Part shown: positions 46,749-57,657 of the stretch, one piece after another
How positions within the stretch are numbered: position 1 is the stretch's first letter
Layout: each line of letters starts with the position of its first letter
Origin: Rhodopseudomonas pentothenatexigens
GTDB taxonomy: Bacteria > Pseudomonadota > Alphaproteobacteria > Rhizobiales > Xanthobacteraceae
DNA length: 64,000 nucleotides
Direction: 5' to 3'
Assembly: GCF_900218015.1 (NCBI RefSeq)
Contig: NZ_UFQQ01000015.1
Span: 84,481-148,480 of the forward strand
Notes under the pieces: model-generated
What the model was told of the DNA's origin: nothing
Database searches by the model: none
What the model saw: only the letters and a program-made list of their open reading frames with translations
Made by a program: the position numbers and the translations under genes

Positions 46749-49391
46749 TTACAGCGAGCGCTGAATGGTCTCGACGCGGTAGCACTCGATGACGTCGCCG
46801 GCCCGCATGTCGGTGTAGTTCTCGAACGCCATGCCGCATTCCTGGCCGGCGACGACTTCCTTCACTTCGTCCTTGAACCGCTTCAAGGTCGACAGCTTGC
46901 CTTCGTGCACCACGACATTGTCGCGGATCAGGCGGACATTGGCGCCGCGCTCGACGGTGCCGTCGGTGACACGGCAGCCGGCGACCTTGCCGACCTTGGA
47001 GATGTTGAAGATCTCCAGGATCTGGGCGTTGCCCAGCATGGTCTCGCGCAGGGTCGGCGCGAGCAGACCGCTCATCGCCTTCTTAATGTCGTCCACCAGA
47101 TCGTAGATGATGTTGTAGTAGCGGATCTCGATGCCGTTGCGCTTGGCGGCCGCAGCGGCTTCCTTGTTGGCGCGCACCGAGAAGCCGAGGATCACGGCGT
47201 TGAAGCCTTCGGCCAGCGTCACGTCGCTCTCGCTGATGCCGCCGACGCCGGCGTGCAGGATGCGCGCGGCGACCTCGTCGGTGCCGAGCTTCTCCAGCGA
47301 GCCGAGGATCGCTTCGAGCGAGCCCTGCACGTCCGCCTTGACGATCAGCGGGAAGTCCTTGCGGCCGGTGGTCTTGAGCTGGCTCATCATCTGCTCGAGC
47401 GAGCCGCGCATGCCGGTCGCCGTCGCCGCGGACTTTTCGCGCTTCTGATGGGCGCGATAGTCGGTGATCTCGCGGGCCCGGGCTTCGTTCTCGACCACCG
47501 CGAGGCGGTCGCCGGCCTCCGGCGGGCCGTTGAAGCCGAGCACTTCGACCGGCACCGACGGACCGGCTTCCTGCACGGTCTCACCCTGATCCGAAATCAG
47601 CGCGCGGACGCGGCCCATCTCGGCGCCGGCCACGATGATGTCGCCGACCTTGAGGGTACCGCGCTGCACCAGCACGGTGGCGACCGGACCACGGCCGCGA
47701 TCGAGCTTGGCTTCGATCACGGTGCCCTCGGCCGGGCGGGTGGTGTTGGTCTTCAGATCGAGGATTTCGGCCTGCAGCGCGATCATCTCGAGCAGCTTGT
47801 CGAGGTTGATCTTGTTCTTGGCCGAAACCTCGACGTCGACGACGTCGCCGCCCATCGATTCGACCTGGACGTTGTGCTGCAGCAGGTCGGTGCGGACCCG
47901 GTCCGGCTTGGCGTCCGGCTTGTCGATCTTGTTGATCGCCACGATGATCGGCACGCCGGCCGCCTTGGCGTGATTGATCGCCTCGATGGTCTGCGGCATC
48001 ACGCCGTCGTCGGCGGCGACCACCAGCACCACGATGTCGGTCACCTTGGCGCCGCGGGCGCGCATCGCGGTGAACGCGGCGTGGCCGGGGGTGTCGATGA
48101 AGGTGATCTTGGTGCCGGTCTCGGGCGAAGTCACCTGATAGGCGCCGATGTGCTGGGTGATGCCGCCGGCTTCGCCCGACACCACGTTGGCGTGGCGCAG
48201 CGCGTCGAGCAGCGAGGTCTTGCCGTGGTCGACGTGGCCCATCACGGTCACCACCGGCGAACGCGGTTCGGTGTCGGTGGTGTCGTCGACGACGTCGAAC
48301 AGACCCTCTTCAACGTCGGACGCCGCGACGCGCTTGACGCTGTGGCCGAGCTCTTCGGCGATCAGCTGCGCGGTGTCGGCATCGATCACGTCGGTGATCT
48401 TGTGCATCGCGCCCTGCTTCATCAGCAGGCGGATCACGTCGACCGCACGTTCCGACATGCGGTTCGCGAGTTCCTGGATCGCGATCACTTCGGGGATGAC
48501 GACTTCACGCACCAACTTTTCTTTCGGCTCGTTCGAGGCGTGGCCCTTGAGCCGCTGGGTGCGGCGGCGGAACGAGGCGATCGAACGTTCGCGCACGTCG
48601 TCGGCATTGAGCGCGGTGACGACGGTCAGACGACCGCGCTGCTTCGACGCGCCGGGCTTGGCGGCCGGCTGCTTCGGCGGCGGCGCCGGACGGGCAGGAC
48701 CGCCGGGACGGCGGATCATCCGCGGAGCTTCGTCGTCGTCGCCGGCTTCGGCCGCGACCGCCGGGGGACGGCCCGCCGGAGCGGGCGTCCGTGCAGTCGT
48801 CGTCGTCGCCGGTCGCGCCGGAGCGGCCGCGGTGGTCTCTGCCGGCTTCCTGGCCGGCTCGGCATCGCCGAACCGCTTCTTGGCTTCGGTCTCGGCCTTG
48901 CGCTTGGCTTCGTCTTCCTGGCGGTGACGCTCTTCCTCGGCCTTGCGACGCGCCTCTGCGGCCTCGCGCTCGGCCTTCTCGATCTTTTCCTGCTCGGCGC
49001 GGCGCTGCGCTTCGATTTCCGCCTGCTTGCGCTCCTCGACCTCGCGCACGCGGGCGTCGGCCAGCGCAGTGGCGCGGGCGGTGCGCTCGTCCTCGGTCAG
49101 GGTGCGCAGGACCATACCGCTGCGCGACTGCTGCGGCGCTGGGCGCGACGGCTGCTGCCGGCTCGGCGCGGCCGGTGCCGGCGCGGGCTTCTTCGCGACT
49201 TCAGGCGCCGCGGGCGCAGCCGGCTCGTCGCCGCCAATGCGGCGCTTGCCGCGCTTTTCGACCACCACCTGCTTGCTACGGCCGTGGCTGAAGCTCTGGC
49301 GCACGACGCCCTGCTCGACGCGCGGCTTCAGCGTCAAAGTCTTGGTCGGCATCGTCAGAGTCTTGTCGCCAGGAGTTTTCGTATCAACCAT
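46749..49391 (-). CDS. infB: Translation initiation factor IF-2
   Basis: 880 residues. A long, charged Ala/Glu/Arg-rich N-terminal region (about residues 1-290, coiled-coil segment near 110-180) precedes the IF2_N-like and GTPase domains. G motifs are [30 protein letters not shown] and SAK. The C-terminal domains contain [21 protein letters not shown]. It delivers initiator tRNA to the ribosome. It starts eight bases inside the ylxR end and is part of nusA-ylxR-infB. Confidence 0.96.
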   Translation of the reverse strand: MVDTKTPGDKTLTMPTKTLTLKPRVEQGVVRQSFSHGRSKQVVVEKRGKRRIGGDEPAAPAAPEVAKKPAPAPAAPSRQQPSRPAPQQSRSGMVLRTLTEDERTARATALADARVREVEERKQAEIEAQRRAEQEKIEKAEREAAEARRKAEEERHRQEDEAKRKAETEAKKRFGDAEPARKPAETTAAAPARPATTTTARTPAPAGRPPAVAAEAGDDDEAPRMIRRPGGPARPAPPPKQPAAKPGASKQRGRLTVVTALNADDVRERSIASFRRRTQRLKGHASNEPKEKLVREVVIPEVIAIQELANRMSERAVDVIRLLMKQGAMHKITDVIDADTAQLIAEELGHSVKRVAASDVEEGLFDVVDDTTDTEPRSPVVTVMGHVDHGKTSLLDALRHANVVSGEAGGITQHIGAYQVTSPETGTKITFIDTPGHAAFTAMRARGAKVTDIVVLVVAADDGVMPQTIEAINHAKAAGVPIIVAINKIDKPDAKPDRVRTDLLQHNVQVESMGGDVVDVEVSAKNKINLDKLLEMIALQAEILDLKTNTTRPAEGTVIEAKLDRGRGPVATVLVQRGTLKVGDIIVAGAEMGRVRALISDQGETVQEAGPSVPVEVLGFNGPPEAGDRLAVVENEARAREITDYRAHQKREKSAATATGMRGSLEQMMSQLKTTGRKDFPLIVKADVQGSLEAILGSLEKLGTDEVAARILHAGVGGISESDVTLAEGFNAVILGFSVRANKEAAAAAKRNGIEIRYYNIIYDLVDDIKKAMSGLLAPTLRETMLGNAQILEIFNISKVGKVAGCRVTDGTVERGANVRLIRDNVVVHEGKLSTLKRFKDEVKEVVAGQECGMAFENYTDMRAGDVIECYRVETIQRSL

Positions 49392-50163
49392 TCAGTAGTC
49401 CCAATCTCTCAACGTTGTGCGCGTTCGCACGGACTTCGTCAGCGGCGTCTTGGTCAGCAGCGTCTTTCGGCGTGTCGATCGGCGTTCCTGCCGTGGCCAC
49501 ATCGGCATCGCCGTCGCCCGCCAGCCGGTATCGGACCAGTATCTGGCAGCGCGACAGGAATGTTTGTCCGGCCGGGCCCGCAAGCAGGGCAGCATGTATC
49601 ACATTTGACCGGCCTAATGCCAAATCCAATTCTGCAGAGCTGAGCGCGGCGATGCGCGGAAATTTGCGGCCCGCGGTCGCATCTCCGTCGATTTGCCGAC
49701 AAAGCCCGTCCAGCTTTCGAATTCCATCAGCGGCGCCGTCGGCGGCGTGGACCACCGCGACCGCCTCGCGGCTCTTCAGCGCGGCCTCGACCTTGCCGAA
49801 CCCGCTGACCACCTGGCCGGCCTTGGCGGCGATCGCCAGCGCATCCTGGGCCGACCGCACCAGCAGTCGCTCGATCGCGTCGGCCAGGTCTGTCGGCGCC
49901 TTGACGTCGCGCTTGAAACCTTTGGCGAAGACGCGGCGGCGGACCGCCTGCGTCACCAGCTCCCGTGACGCCGTCACCCACAGGCCGCGACCCGGCAGCT
50001 TGCGCTTCAGATCGGCCACCACCTCGCCGGTCGGGCCGACGACGAACCGGATCAGTTCTCCGGTCGGCCGCACCTGCCGCGTGACCGCACACATCCGCTC
50101 GGTCGCGGGCGCCTTGGCCCGCGGTCCGTCGTCGAGATCTGCGCCGGGTAAGGCAGCAAGCAT
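49384..50163 (-). CDS. ylxR: YlxR-domain RNA-binding protein with L7Ae-like C-terminal domain
   Basis: 259 residues. The YlxR/DUF448 domain (residues about 20-105) has [18 protein letters not shown] and [19 protein letters not shown]. The second part (about 110-190: [27 protein letters not shown]) is L7Ae-like, as is common in alphaproteobacterial versions; E. coli and Bacillus have YlxR alone. The tail is acidic. It probably binds RNA and has been tied to transcription/translation coupling. It overlaps infB by eight bases and follows nusA by 60. Confidence 0.87.
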   Translation of the reverse strand: MLAALPGADLDDGPRAKAPATERMCAVTRQVRPTGELIRFVVGPTGEVVADLKRKLPGRGLWVTASRELVTQAVRRRVFAKGFKRDVKAPTDLADAIERLLVRSAQDALAIAAKAGQVVSGFGKVEAALKSREAVAVVHAADGAADGIRKLDGLCRQIDGDATAGRKFPRIAALSSAELDLALGRSNVIHAALLAGPAGQTFLSRCQILVRYRLAGDGDADVATAGTPIDTPKDAADQDAADEVRANAHNVERLGLLNG

Positions 50164-50223
50164 GGGTGCAGCAGGCCTTTCATCTCACGTGCTGCGCGGA
50201 TTCGGGTCACGAGCCATCGCAGA

Positions 50224-51837
50224 TCACTCCGCTTCGGCTTCGGACGCTTCGTCCACGGGTTCGTCGCCGGAGGCGAGCTCCGACTCGTCGATCCAGCCGG
50301 CCTTGACGCGGGCCTGCATGATCAGGTGCTCGGCCTCCTCGCGCGACAGCTCCATGCCGTCGAGGATGCCCGGATACTTCACCGGCTCGGCGCCGTCCTT
50401 GCGCTCGGTCCAGCCGACCAGATCGTCGGTGGCGCAGCCGGCCAGATCCTCGACCGTCTTGACGTCGTTCTCGCCGAATTTCACCAGCATCTTCAAGGTG
50501 ACGCCGGGGACGTCCTTGAGCGCGTCCTCGACCCCGAGTTCCGTACGCCGGGCCTCGAGTTCCGACTCGACGCGGTCGAGATATTCACGCGCCCGGGTCT
50601 GCAGCTCGGCGGCGGTTTCCTCGTCGAAACCTTCGATCGACGCCAGCTCGCGGCTGTCGACCAGCGCGAGCTCTTCGACGGACGTGAAACCTTCCGAGGC
50701 GAGCAGCTGGCCGACGACCTCGTCGACGTTCAGCGCATCCATGAAGGCCCGGGTGGTCTTCTCGAAATCGGCTTGGCGGCGCTCGGATTCTTCGCTCTCG
50801 GTCAGGATGTCGATGTCCCAACCGGTGAGCTGAGAAGCGAGTCGCACATTCTGGCCGCGACGACCGATCGCAAGGGATAGTTGGTTATTGGTGTCCGGAA
50901 CCACAACCTCGATCCGCTCGCGGTCTTCGTCGATCACGACCTTGGAGACCTCGGCGGGAGCCAATGCGTTGACCACGAAAGTGGCGATGTCCGGCGACCA
51001 CGGGATGATGTCGATCTTCTCGCCCTGCAGCTCGTTCACCACCGCCTGCACGCGCGAGCCGCGCATACCGACGCAGGCGCCGACCGGGTCGACCGAGGAG
51101 TCGCGTGATACCACGCCGATCTTGGCGCGCGAACCCGGATCACGGGCCACCGCCTTGATCTCGACGATGCCGTCGTAAATTTCCGGCACTTCCTGCGCGA
51201 ACAGCTTCGCCATGAACTGCGGATGGGTGCGCGACAGGAAGATCTGCGGGCCGCGGGTCTCGCGGCGGACGTCGAACACGTAGGCACGGACGCGGTCGCC
51301 GTTGCGGAACGACTCGCGCGGCAGCATCTCGTCGCGGCGGATGATCGCCTCACCGCGGCCGAGGTCGACGATCACGCTGCCGTATTCGACGCGCTTGACG
51401 ACGCCGTTGACGATGTCGCCGATGCGGTCCTTGAACTCGGCGTATTGCCGGTCGCGCTCGGCCTCGCGCACTTTCTGCACGATCACCTGCTTGGCCGACT
51501 GGGCGGCGATACGGCCGTATTCCAAGGGCGGCAGGGTGTCGGCGATGGTATCGCCGATCTGCGCACCCGGATTGGCGCGCTGCGCGTCCTTCAGCGAGAT
51601 CTGGTTGGCGGGGTTTTCGACCTGCTCGACCACCAGCATATGGCGCGACAGCCGCAACTCGCCCTTCTTCGGGTCGATCTCGGCGTGAACGTCGGTCTCC
51701 GAGCCGTAGCGGGCGCGCGCCGCCTTGGCGATCGCGTCTTCCATCGCCGCGATCACGATGCCGCGGTCGATGGTTTTTTCGCGAGCCACCGCATCGGCGA
51801 TCTGCAGCAGTTCCAGCCTATTGGCGCTGACGGCCAT
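50224..51837 (-). CDS. nusA: Transcription termination/antitermination factor NusA
   Basis: 537 residues: N-terminal RNA polymerase-binding domain, S1 domain ([20 protein letters not shown]), KH1 and KH2 ([19 protein letters not shown] and [14 protein letters not shown]), and C-terminal helix-hairpin-helix repeats ([17 protein letters not shown]). Domain order and length are standard for alphaproteobacteria. It modulates pausing, termination and antitermination. It starts two bases before the rimP stop. A leader attenuator upstream of rimP could allow NusA autoregulation. Confidence 0.96.
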   Translation of the reverse strand: MAVSANRLELLQIADAVAREKTIDRGIVIAAMEDAIAKAARARYGSETDVHAEIDPKKGELRLSRHMLVVEQVENPANQISLKDAQRANPGAQIGDTIADTLPPLEYGRIAAQSAKQVIVQKVREAERDRQYAEFKDRIGDIVNGVVKRVEYGSVIVDLGRGEAIIRRDEMLPRESFRNGDRVRAYVFDVRRETRGPQIFLSRTHPQFMAKLFAQEVPEIYDGIVEIKAVARDPGSRAKIGVVSRDSSVDPVGACVGMRGSRVQAVVNELQGEKIDIIPWSPDIATFVVNALAPAEVSKVVIDEDRERIEVVVPDTNNQLSLAIGRRGQNVRLASQLTGWDIDILTESEESERRQADFEKTTRAFMDALNVDEVVGQLLASEGFTSVEELALVDSRELASIEGFDEETAAELQTRAREYLDRVESELEARRTELGVEDALKDVPGVTLKMLVKFGENDVKTVEDLAGCATDDLVGWTERKDGAEPVKYPGILDGMELSREEAEHLIMQARVKAGWIDESELASGDEPVDEASEAEAE

Positions 51838-51839
51838 GG

Positions 51840-52619
51840 TCAGTCTCCCTCAGAGGTGTCGATCTCGCCGCGCCGCGCTCTGTCGGCGGCGAGGCGGTGT
51901 TGCTTGGTGTTCTGCGGCAGCGGCTTCTTGGCCGCCTTGGCGGCTTTCGCCTTCGGCTTCGGTGCGTTGCTCTTTTTCGGATCGCTACGCTTGGCGTGCG
52001 GCGGCGGCTCCGGAGCCAGCCCGAGGCTCTGCTTCAGGTCACGTTCGGCCTGCTTGCCGCGGCGCATCGATTCGGCGATCAGTTCGTCGGTCAGCACCAG
52101 CCGGGCGTCGCCGATGTCGTGCATCGGCAGCAGCACCAGCGGGTCCTCGCCCTTGGGGGCTTCGTCGCGCTGGATCCGCACCGCGTCGCCCTCGACGCCG
52201 TCGAGCAGGCCACGAAATCGCTTCCGGCCCTGGTGCGCCACGGCCATTTCGATCTTGACCAAGTGCCCGGCATAGCGGGCGAAATCCGAGCGTCGCACCA
52301 GCGGGCGGTCGATCCCGGGTGACGAAATCTCCAGCCGATAGGCACGCTCGATCGGGTCGGCGACGTCGAGCACCGGCGACAGCGCCCGCGATACCGCTTC
52401 GCAATCGTCGATCAACATGGTGCCGTCGGGCCGCTCCGCCATGATCTGCACCGTGCAGCCGGCTTCGCCCGACACCTTGATTCGGACCAGGCGGTAACCC
52501 ATTGCCATCAATACCGGCTCGGCGACTGCACAGAACCGTGCCGCGACGCCGGGCTCGATCACCAGGCGCGGTTCGGCCAAGTCATCGGTCTCCGGAACGG
52601 CAGGGGTCGGCTCGGTCAT
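51840..52619 (-). CDS. rimP: Ribosome maturation factor RimP
   Basis: 259 residues from the ATG at 52617-52619 ([17 protein letters not shown]). The N-terminal domain has [20 protein letters not shown] and [10 protein letters not shown]; the C-terminal SH3-like domain follows. A long Lys/Ala-rich tail of about 60 residues is an extension beyond E. coli RimP (about 150 residues). RimP aids 30S maturation. It is the first gene of the operon. Confidence 0.92.
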   Translation of the reverse strand: MTEPTPAVPETDDLAEPRLVIEPGVAARFCAVAEPVLMAMGYRLVRIKVSGEAGCTVQIMAERPDGTMLIDDCEAVSRALSPVLDVADPIERAYRLEISSPGIDRPLVRRSDFARYAGHLVKIEMAVAHQGRKRFRGLLDGVEGDAVRIQRDEAPKGEDPLVLLPMHDIGDARLVLTDELIAESMRRGKQAERDLKQSLGLAPEPPPHAKRSDPKKSNAPKPKAKAAKAAKKPLPQNTKQHRLAADRARRGEIDTSEGD

Positions 52620-52728
52620 GTCCTGGGTCAAAGCGTTACTAAGGTCTCGCCGGTAAACGGTATCATGGTGGTGAATGGAGGCATCGCGCCCGGAGGTGCG
52701 GCGGTCCACGTGCTACGATCCAGGTAAT

Positions 52729-52758
52729 AAAAAAGAGCGGGTCCCGGAGGGCCCACTC
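52729..52758 (-). terminator. Terminator upstream of rimP (leader attenuator candidate)
   Basis: On the minus strand GAGTGGGCCC-TCCG-GGACCCGCTC forms a stem of about nine pairs with one mismatch, followed by six T residues. No minus-strand gene lies upstream within range, so the structure terminates either a short leader transcript of the rimP-nusA-infB operon or an sRNA. It lies 110 bases before the rimP ATG. Confidence 0.75.
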
Positions 52759-52953
52759 TCGATACGGATCGTATGAGAATTTCGAACTAGCGCCGATATA
52801 GCGCTTTTTCTCCTCAGCGACAAGAGCCGTCCGGCGCGTGGGCGAGCCCGCGCTTCGCCGCCGACCGCAAATGCCACTGGGCGGCTCAACGCTTCGTTCA
52901 CGCCAGCCCTTTAGGTTCCGGCCCGCCGATGCGGCCCGCCGCGAGAACAATGG
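52759..52953. other. Leader and promoter region of the rimP operon and the DUF2336 gene
   Basis: A small dyad ATACG-GAT-CGTAT (about 52762-52774) and, on the plus strand, AGCGC-N7-GCGCT followed by TTTTCT (about 52794-52816) are present. Together with the terminator at 52729-52758, they suggest alternative RNA structures. The gap to the DUF2336 ATG shows no clear gene. Confidence 0.4.
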
Positions 52954-54039
52954 ATGTCTGCCGCCAATTCTCTGCTCCCGGAACTCGACGACATCGTCAG
53001 GCAGGGTGACCCCGTCCGCCGCGCCGACGCGGTGCGCCGGATTTCCGACCTGTACGTCCGCGGCGCCGAAAGCTTCCGGCCCGATCATGTCGCGCTGTTC
53101 GACGGCATCCTGCTGACGCTGGTGCCGGAGATCGACGTCGAAGTCCGCAGCGAATTGGCACGGCGGTTCTCCGAGATAGCCAATGCGCCGCCGGAGCTGG
53201 TCCGGCAATTGGTCCACGACGAGGACATCGGCATCGCCGGGCCGTTGCTGCGGCGATCGATGATGATCGACGACGCCACCTTGGTCGAGCTCGCCCGGCT
53301 GCGCGGCCAGACCCATCTGCTGGCGATCTCCGAGCGCCCCAGCATCTCGCCTCCGGTCACCGACGTGATCGTACGTCGCGGCGATCGCGACGTGGTGCGC
53401 AAGGTCGCCGGCAACGCCGGTGCCGAGTTCTCCGCCACCGGCTTCAACGGCCTGATCCGCCGCGCCGCCCAGGACGGCGTCCTGGCGATCGCGGTCGGCG
53501 CGCGGGATGATCTGTCGCCGCCGCGACTGAAGGACCTCTTGGCGTGCTCGAGCGATCTGGTGCGCCGGCGGCTGTTCGAAACGGCCCGGCCGAGCGCCCG
53601 GATCGCGATCAACCGGGCGATGCGCGAACTCGCCGGCGAGTCCCGGCAGCCGGCAGTTCAGCGCGATTTCGGCGCGGCGCAGCGTCTGGTGGTGAGCCTG
53701 CACAACAAGGGCGAACTCAACGAAGCCACGGTGCTCGGGTTCGCCAGGGCGCATCAATACGAGGACGCCGTCGCGGCGCTGTCGGCCATGACCGGCACGC
53801 GGATCTCGACGCTCGACCAACTGATGTCCGGCGAACGCCACGACCCGGTGCTGATCCTCGGCAAGGCGCTCGGATTCGGCTGGGCGACCGTGCGGGCGTT
53901 GATCGGGCTGCGGCTCGGACCGGACCGGTCGGCCGCTTGCCCGGACGTCGAAGAAGCGCAGCACAATTTCGAGCGGCTGGCACCGTCGACGGCACAGCGC
54001 GTGCTCGGCTTCTGGAAGATCCGGCAAGCCGACGCCTGA
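52954..54039 (+). CDS. DUF2336 domain protein
   Basis: 361 residues, mostly helical, with no signal peptide or membrane segment. The DUF2336 repeats appear from about residue 15 (VRRADAVRRISDLYVRGAES, SELARRFSEIANAPPELVRQLVHDEDIGIAGPLL). The family is restricted mainly to alphaproteobacteria and has an unknown function; HEAT-like helical repeats suggest protein-protein binding. It is divergent from the rimP operon. The downstream dioxygenase gene starts 83 bases after its stop. Confidence 0.85.
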   Translation: MSAANSLLPELDDIVRQGDPVRRADAVRRISDLYVRGAESFRPDHVALFDGILLTLVPEIDVEVRSELARRFSEIANAPPELVRQLVHDEDIGIAGPLLRRSMMIDDATLVELARLRGQTHLLAISERPSISPPVTDVIVRRGDRDVVRKVAGNAGAEFSATGFNGLIRRAAQDGVLAIAVGARDDLSPPRLKDLLACSSDLVRRRLFETARPSARIAINRAMRELAGESRQPAVQRDFGAAQRLVVSLHNKGELNEATVLGFARAHQYEDAVAALSAMTGTRISTLDQLMSGERHDPVLILGKALGFGWATVRALIGLRLGPDRSAACPDVEEAQHNFERLAPSTAQRVLGFWKIRQADA

Positions 54040-54122
54040 AGCGGCCCTGCTGACAGCGCGGCGGATTTCCTCTTATGCTGGCAAAACGGCGCGCCGACAG
54101 CGCCGGCCAGGGAGGACGATCG

Positions 54123-54971
54123 ATGCTCAGCGATGCTGAAATCACCGCGCATGCCCGGCGCATCCGCGACGACGGCTACACCGTGATCGAGCGCGCCGTC
54201 GATCCGGAACTGGTCGCGGCGCTGATCGGTGCGGTCGAAAGAATCGAGCGCGAGCATCAGCTCGGTTGTGCCAAGACCTCGTTCGAAGGCTTCAAGACGC
54301 TGCGGGTCAACAACCTGCTCACCTATGACGAGGTGTTCTGGCAGGTGCCGCTGCACGGCGCCGTGCTGCCGATCGTCGAAGCCGTGCTCGACAAAGAGTG
54401 CCTGCTGTCGTCGTTCTGCTCGCTGGTGCTCGGGCCGGGGCAGGAGGCGCAGCCGATCCACGAGGACACCCAGCTGATTCCGCTGCAGCGGCCGCATATT
54501 CCGATCACGCTGAACGCGATCTGGGCGCTGTCCGACTTCACCGCGGCCAACGGCGCGACCCGGATCGTTCCCGCCAGCCACAAGTACGAGTCGTCGCCGG
54601 TCTACGGCCAGGACTACGACGCGGTCACCGCCACGATGCCGGCCGGGAGCGTGATGCTGTTCGACAGCGCGCTGTGGCACGGCGGCGGCGCCAACACCTC
54701 GGAGGCGCGTCGCTTCGCGTTCTCCTGCGCCTATTGCTGGGGGTGGATGCGGCAGCAGGAGAACCTGCAGCTCGGGATTCCGCGGCAGATCGCGCAGCGG
54801 TTTCCGCGGCGCCTGCAGGAGCTGTGCGGCTACAGCGTGTACAAGGGCCAGTTCGGCCACATCGACAATCACGATCCAATCGAACTGCTCGGCCGCGAAC
54901 GTGGTAAGCGCATGGTCTGGGAGGCGACCGACGTGCGCAATGCGCGGCTGGCCGCGCAGGCACCGAACTAG
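54123..54971 (+). CDS. Phytanoyl-CoA dioxygenase (PhyH) family protein
   Basis: 282 residues from an ATG with GGGAGG about 7 bases upstream. A 2-oxoglutarate/Fe(II) dioxygenase double-stranded beta-helix: HxD in QPIHEDTQLIP, the distal His in DSALWHGGGANTSE, and the Arg in EARRFAFSC that binds 2-oxoglutarate. The family hydroxylates small molecules; the substrate is unknown. The stop TAG shares its four-base CTAG with the stop of the MFS gene on the opposite strand. Confidence 0.85.
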   Translation: MLSDAEITAHARRIRDDGYTVIERAVDPELVAALIGAVERIEREHQLGCAKTSFEGFKTLRVNNLLTYDEVFWQVPLHGAVLPIVEAVLDKECLLSSFCSLVLGPGQEAQPIHEDTQLIPLQRPHIPITLNAIWALSDFTAANGATRIVPASHKYESSPVYGQDYDAVTATMPAGSVMLFDSALWHGGGANTSEARRFAFSCAYCWGWMRQQENLQLGIPRQIAQRFPRRLQELCGYSVYKGQFGHIDNHDPIELLGRERGKRMVWEATDVRNARLAAQAPN

Positions 54972-56158
54972 TCGTGGCGCAGCGGCCGCTGGAACGCCGA
55001 CAGCGCGGCGCCGAGCGCCAGCGTTGCGGCGGAGACGGCGAGCGCGGATGACAGGCTGCCGATCGCATCGGTGATGGCGCCGACCACCAGCGGGCCGAGG
55101 GTCTGGCCGATCCCGAACGAGATCGTCATCGCGGCGATCGCACCCGGCCAGGCCGCCTGCGGATAGTTGAAGCGGACGAAGGCGGTGGTCGAGGCCACCA
55201 CCGCGAAGAACGACACCCCGAACACCAGCGCCGAGGTCGCCAGCATCAACGGCGACAGGCTGAACAGCGGCAGAGCTGCGCCGACCGCATTGACCGCCAG
55301 GATGATGGTGGTCGACAGCCCGCCGCGATGCAGCGCCATCACCCGGCGCCACACCCAGGGCGTGACGAAGGCGCTGATCCCGATCAGGCACCAGAACGCG
55401 CTCTGTGCCGCGGCGCCGCCTCCGGCATCGCGCACATAGGCGACCATGAACGTCATGTAGGCGATGTAGCCGGCGCCGAACATGAAGTAGCCGGCCAGAT
55501 AGATCAGCACCGGCAGAACCTTGAACGGCGCGACACGGCCGCCGCCGAGCCCGGCATCGACCCCGATCGGCGCCAGCAGCACCGGCAGCGTCATCGCGGC
55601 CGACAGCGCGGCGAGCACCAGCCATCCCAGCCACCACGAGCCGGGGCCGGCCGCCTGCAGGAGAAACGGCGCGATCAGCCCCGATGACAGGATGCCGATG
55701 CCGGGGCCGGCATAGAACAGGCTGAGCAGAAACGCCGACCGCGCCGGCTGCGCCTGGGCGATGGTGGTGGCGAGCGCGCCGCCGGCCACGAAGGCGAGCG
55801 CCGCGCCGATCCCGGCGATCAGCCGGGCGGCGGAGAGCAGCACGAAATTGCCCGACAGCGCGCACAGCGCCAGCGAGGCGACGCAGGCCAGAGTGCCGGC
55901 GCGGACGATCGCCGCCATACCGAACCGGGCGACCAGCCGGGAGGTCACCAGCGCGCCGACGAGATAGCCGGCGGCGTTGATGGTGTTCATGAATCCGGCC
56001 GCCGAATACGACCAGCCGAGGCTGTCGCGCATGTCCGGCAGCAGCAGCGAATAGGCGAAGCGGCCGATCCCGAGCCCTACGGTCGGGGCGAGCGACAGGA
56101 TCAGGATCAGGCGCGCGGGATGAGCGGGCGCCGCCTCGGTGCGGTCGAGCAGAGTCAA
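54968..56158 (-). CDS. MFS transporter, YbfB/YjiJ-type
   Basis: 396 residues from a TTG at 56156-56158 with GGAG 8 bases upstream; the frame is open to 56239. Twelve hydrophobic segments. The conserved first helix motif GLGIGRFAYSLLLPDMR and the NAAGYLVGAL motif are typical of the YbfB/YjiJ subgroup (UPF0226-like). Substrate is unknown. It converges on the PhyH dioxygenase, sharing the CTAG stop overlap. Confidence 0.85.
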   Translation of the reverse strand: MTLLDRTEAAPAHPARLILILSLAPTVGLGIGRFAYSLLLPDMRDSLGWSYSAAGFMNTINAAGYLVGALVTSRLVARFGMAAIVRAGTLACVASLALCALSGNFVLLSAARLIAGIGAALAFVAGGALATTIAQAQPARSAFLLSLFYAGPGIGILSSGLIAPFLLQAAGPGSWWLGWLVLAALSAAMTLPVLLAPIGVDAGLGGGRVAPFKVLPVLIYLAGYFMFGAGYIAYMTFMVAYVRDAGGGAAAQSAFWCLIGISAFVTPWVWRRVMALHRGGLSTTIILAVNAVGAALPLFSLSPLMLATSALVFGVSFFAVVASTTAFVRFNYPQAAWPGAIAAMTISFGIGQTLGPLVVGAITDAIGSLSSALAVSAATLALGAALSAFQRPLRHD

Positions 56159-56287
56159 GGATGGGTCTCCGGCGCGGTCATTGTGACAGCGAATGCGCCC
56201 CACCCGCAACACGCTGCCGCGGCAACACTGTCTTGCCAAGCCGGCACCGGCGATCTAGCACTCGGCCCCACGAATTCATTTCTTCCT

Positions 56288-56360
56288 GTCATGCCCGGGC
56301 TCGACCCGGGCATCCATCCTTCTCGAAACGATGGATCGCCGGGTCGAGCCCGGCGATGAC
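56288..56360. repeat. Dispersed GTCATG...GATGAC palindromic repeat upstream of leuB
   Basis: GTCATGCCCGGGCTCGACCC then GGGCATCCATCC on the left and GGATCGCCGGGTCGAGCCC then GGCGATGAC on the right pair along most of their length. The element ends eight bases before the AAGGA ribosome site of leuB. Confidence 0.85.
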
Positions 56361-56378
56361 GCTTGCAAGGACCCGATC

Positions 56379-57491
56379 ATGGCAACGCACAAACTGCTTC
56401 TTCTCCCCGGCGACGGCATCGGCACCGAAGTGATGGCCGAGGTCAGCCGGCTGATCGACTGGCTCAACCAGGCCGGCGTCGCCAGCTTCGAGACCGAGCA
56501 CGGCCTGGTCGGCGGCGCCGCCTATGACGCCGACAAGGTGGCGATCACCGACGCCACCATGGCGCTGGCGCAGGCTTCCGACGCGGTGATCTTCGGCGCG
56601 GTCGGCGGCCCGAAGTGGGACGGCGTGCCGTACGACGCCCGCCCTGAAGCCGGCCTGCTGCGGCTTCGCAAGGATCTCGGCCTGTTCGCCAATCTGCGGC
56701 CCGCGGTGTGCTATCCGGCGCTGGCGGATTCCTCGAGCCTCAAGCGCGACGTGGTCGAAGGCCTCGACATCATGATCGTGCGCGAGTTGACGGGCGGCGT
56801 GTATTTCGGCGAGCCGAAGACCATCACCGATCTCGGCAACGGCCAGAAACGCGCGGTCGACACCCAGGTGTACGACACCTACGAGATCGAGCGGATCGGC
56901 CGGGTCGCCTTCGACCTCGCCCGCAAGCGCCGCAACAAGGTGACCTCGATGGAGAAACGCAACGTCATGAAGACGGGCGTGCTCTGGAACGAGGTGATCA
57001 CCGCCGTGCACGACCGCGAATACAAGGACGTCCAGCTCGAGCATCAGCTCGCCGATTCGGGCGGCATGAACCTCGTCAAGTGGCCGAAGCAGTTCGACGT
57101 CATCGTCACCGACAATCTGTTCGGCGACATGCTGAGCGACATCGCCGCGATGCTGACCGGCTCGCTCGGCATGCTGCCGTCGGCCTCGCTCGGCGAGATC
57201 GACACCAAGACCGGCAAGCGCAAATCGATGTACGAGCCGGTGCACGGCTCGGCCCCGGACATCGCCGGCAAGGGCATGGCCAACCCGGTGGCGATGCTGG
57301 CCTCGTTCGGCATGGCGCTGCGCTATTCGCTCGACATGGGCGCCCTCGCCGACAAGCTCGACGCCGCGATCGCCGTGGTGCTGGCCAAGGGCTTGCGCAC
57401 CGCCGACATCAAGAGCGAAGGCACCACGGTGGTGTCGACCTCGCAGATGGGCGAAGCGATCGTCGCCGAACTGCAGGCGCTGCACGGCTGA
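56379..57491 (+). CDS. leuB: 3-isopropylmalate dehydrogenase
   Basis: 370 residues. It starts [21 protein letters not shown]. Conserved catalytic segments are [13 protein letters not shown], with the Arg and Tyr, and [28 protein letters not shown] with metal-binding Asp residues. It oxidatively decarboxylates 3-isopropylmalate in leucine synthesis using NAD. It is cytosolic and dimeric. No other leu gene is adjacent. asd lies a few genes away. Confidence 0.96.
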   Translation: MATHKLLLLPGDGIGTEVMAEVSRLIDWLNQAGVASFETEHGLVGGAAYDADKVAITDATMALAQASDAVIFGAVGGPKWDGVPYDARPEAGLLRLRKDLGLFANLRPAVCYPALADSSSLKRDVVEGLDIMIVRELTGGVYFGEPKTITDLGNGQKRAVDTQVYDTYEIERIGRVAFDLARKRRNKVTSMEKRNVMKTGVLWNEVITAVHDREYKDVQLEHQLADSGGMNLVKWPKQFDVIVTDNLFGDMLSDIAAMLTGSLGMLPSASLGEIDTKTGKRKSMYEPVHGSAPDIAGKGMANPVAMLASFGMALRYSLDMGALADKLDAAIAVVLAKGLRTADIKSEGTTVVSTSQMGEAIVAELQALHG

Positions 57492-57587
57492 CGCCGGCGC
57501 TCGCGGGCTTGCCTCGCGAACCCGCTCTCCCGAGTATGCGATGGACCGCCGGGGAGCCCGGCGGCGACGTTGCAGCAGGAAACACAA

Positions 57588-57610
57588 ACGCCCGCCGGAT
57601 CGGCGGGCGT
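57588..57610. terminator. Terminator between leuB and the small exported protein
   Basis: ACGCCCGCCG (57588-57597) and CGGCGGGCGT (57601-57610) form a perfect 10-bp stem with a GAT loop. On the minus strand TTTGTGTTTCC follows, so it is best for the minus-strand gene; on the plus strand only a GTTTC follows. Confidence 0.7.
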
Positions 57611-57657
57611 AGTCGTTTCTGGGGTGGTGACAGCCGGCGGAAGGTGCCGCGGCCGGA

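Noticed and set aside
46905..49643. 912-codon open frame on the plus strand across infB
   Set aside because: Antisense shadow of infB, His/Asp/Arg-rich with no domain, and no ribosome site.
52713..52901. 62-codon minus-strand frame upstream of rimP
   Set aside because: It reads straight through the T6 terminator at 52729-52758 and has no recognisable feature.
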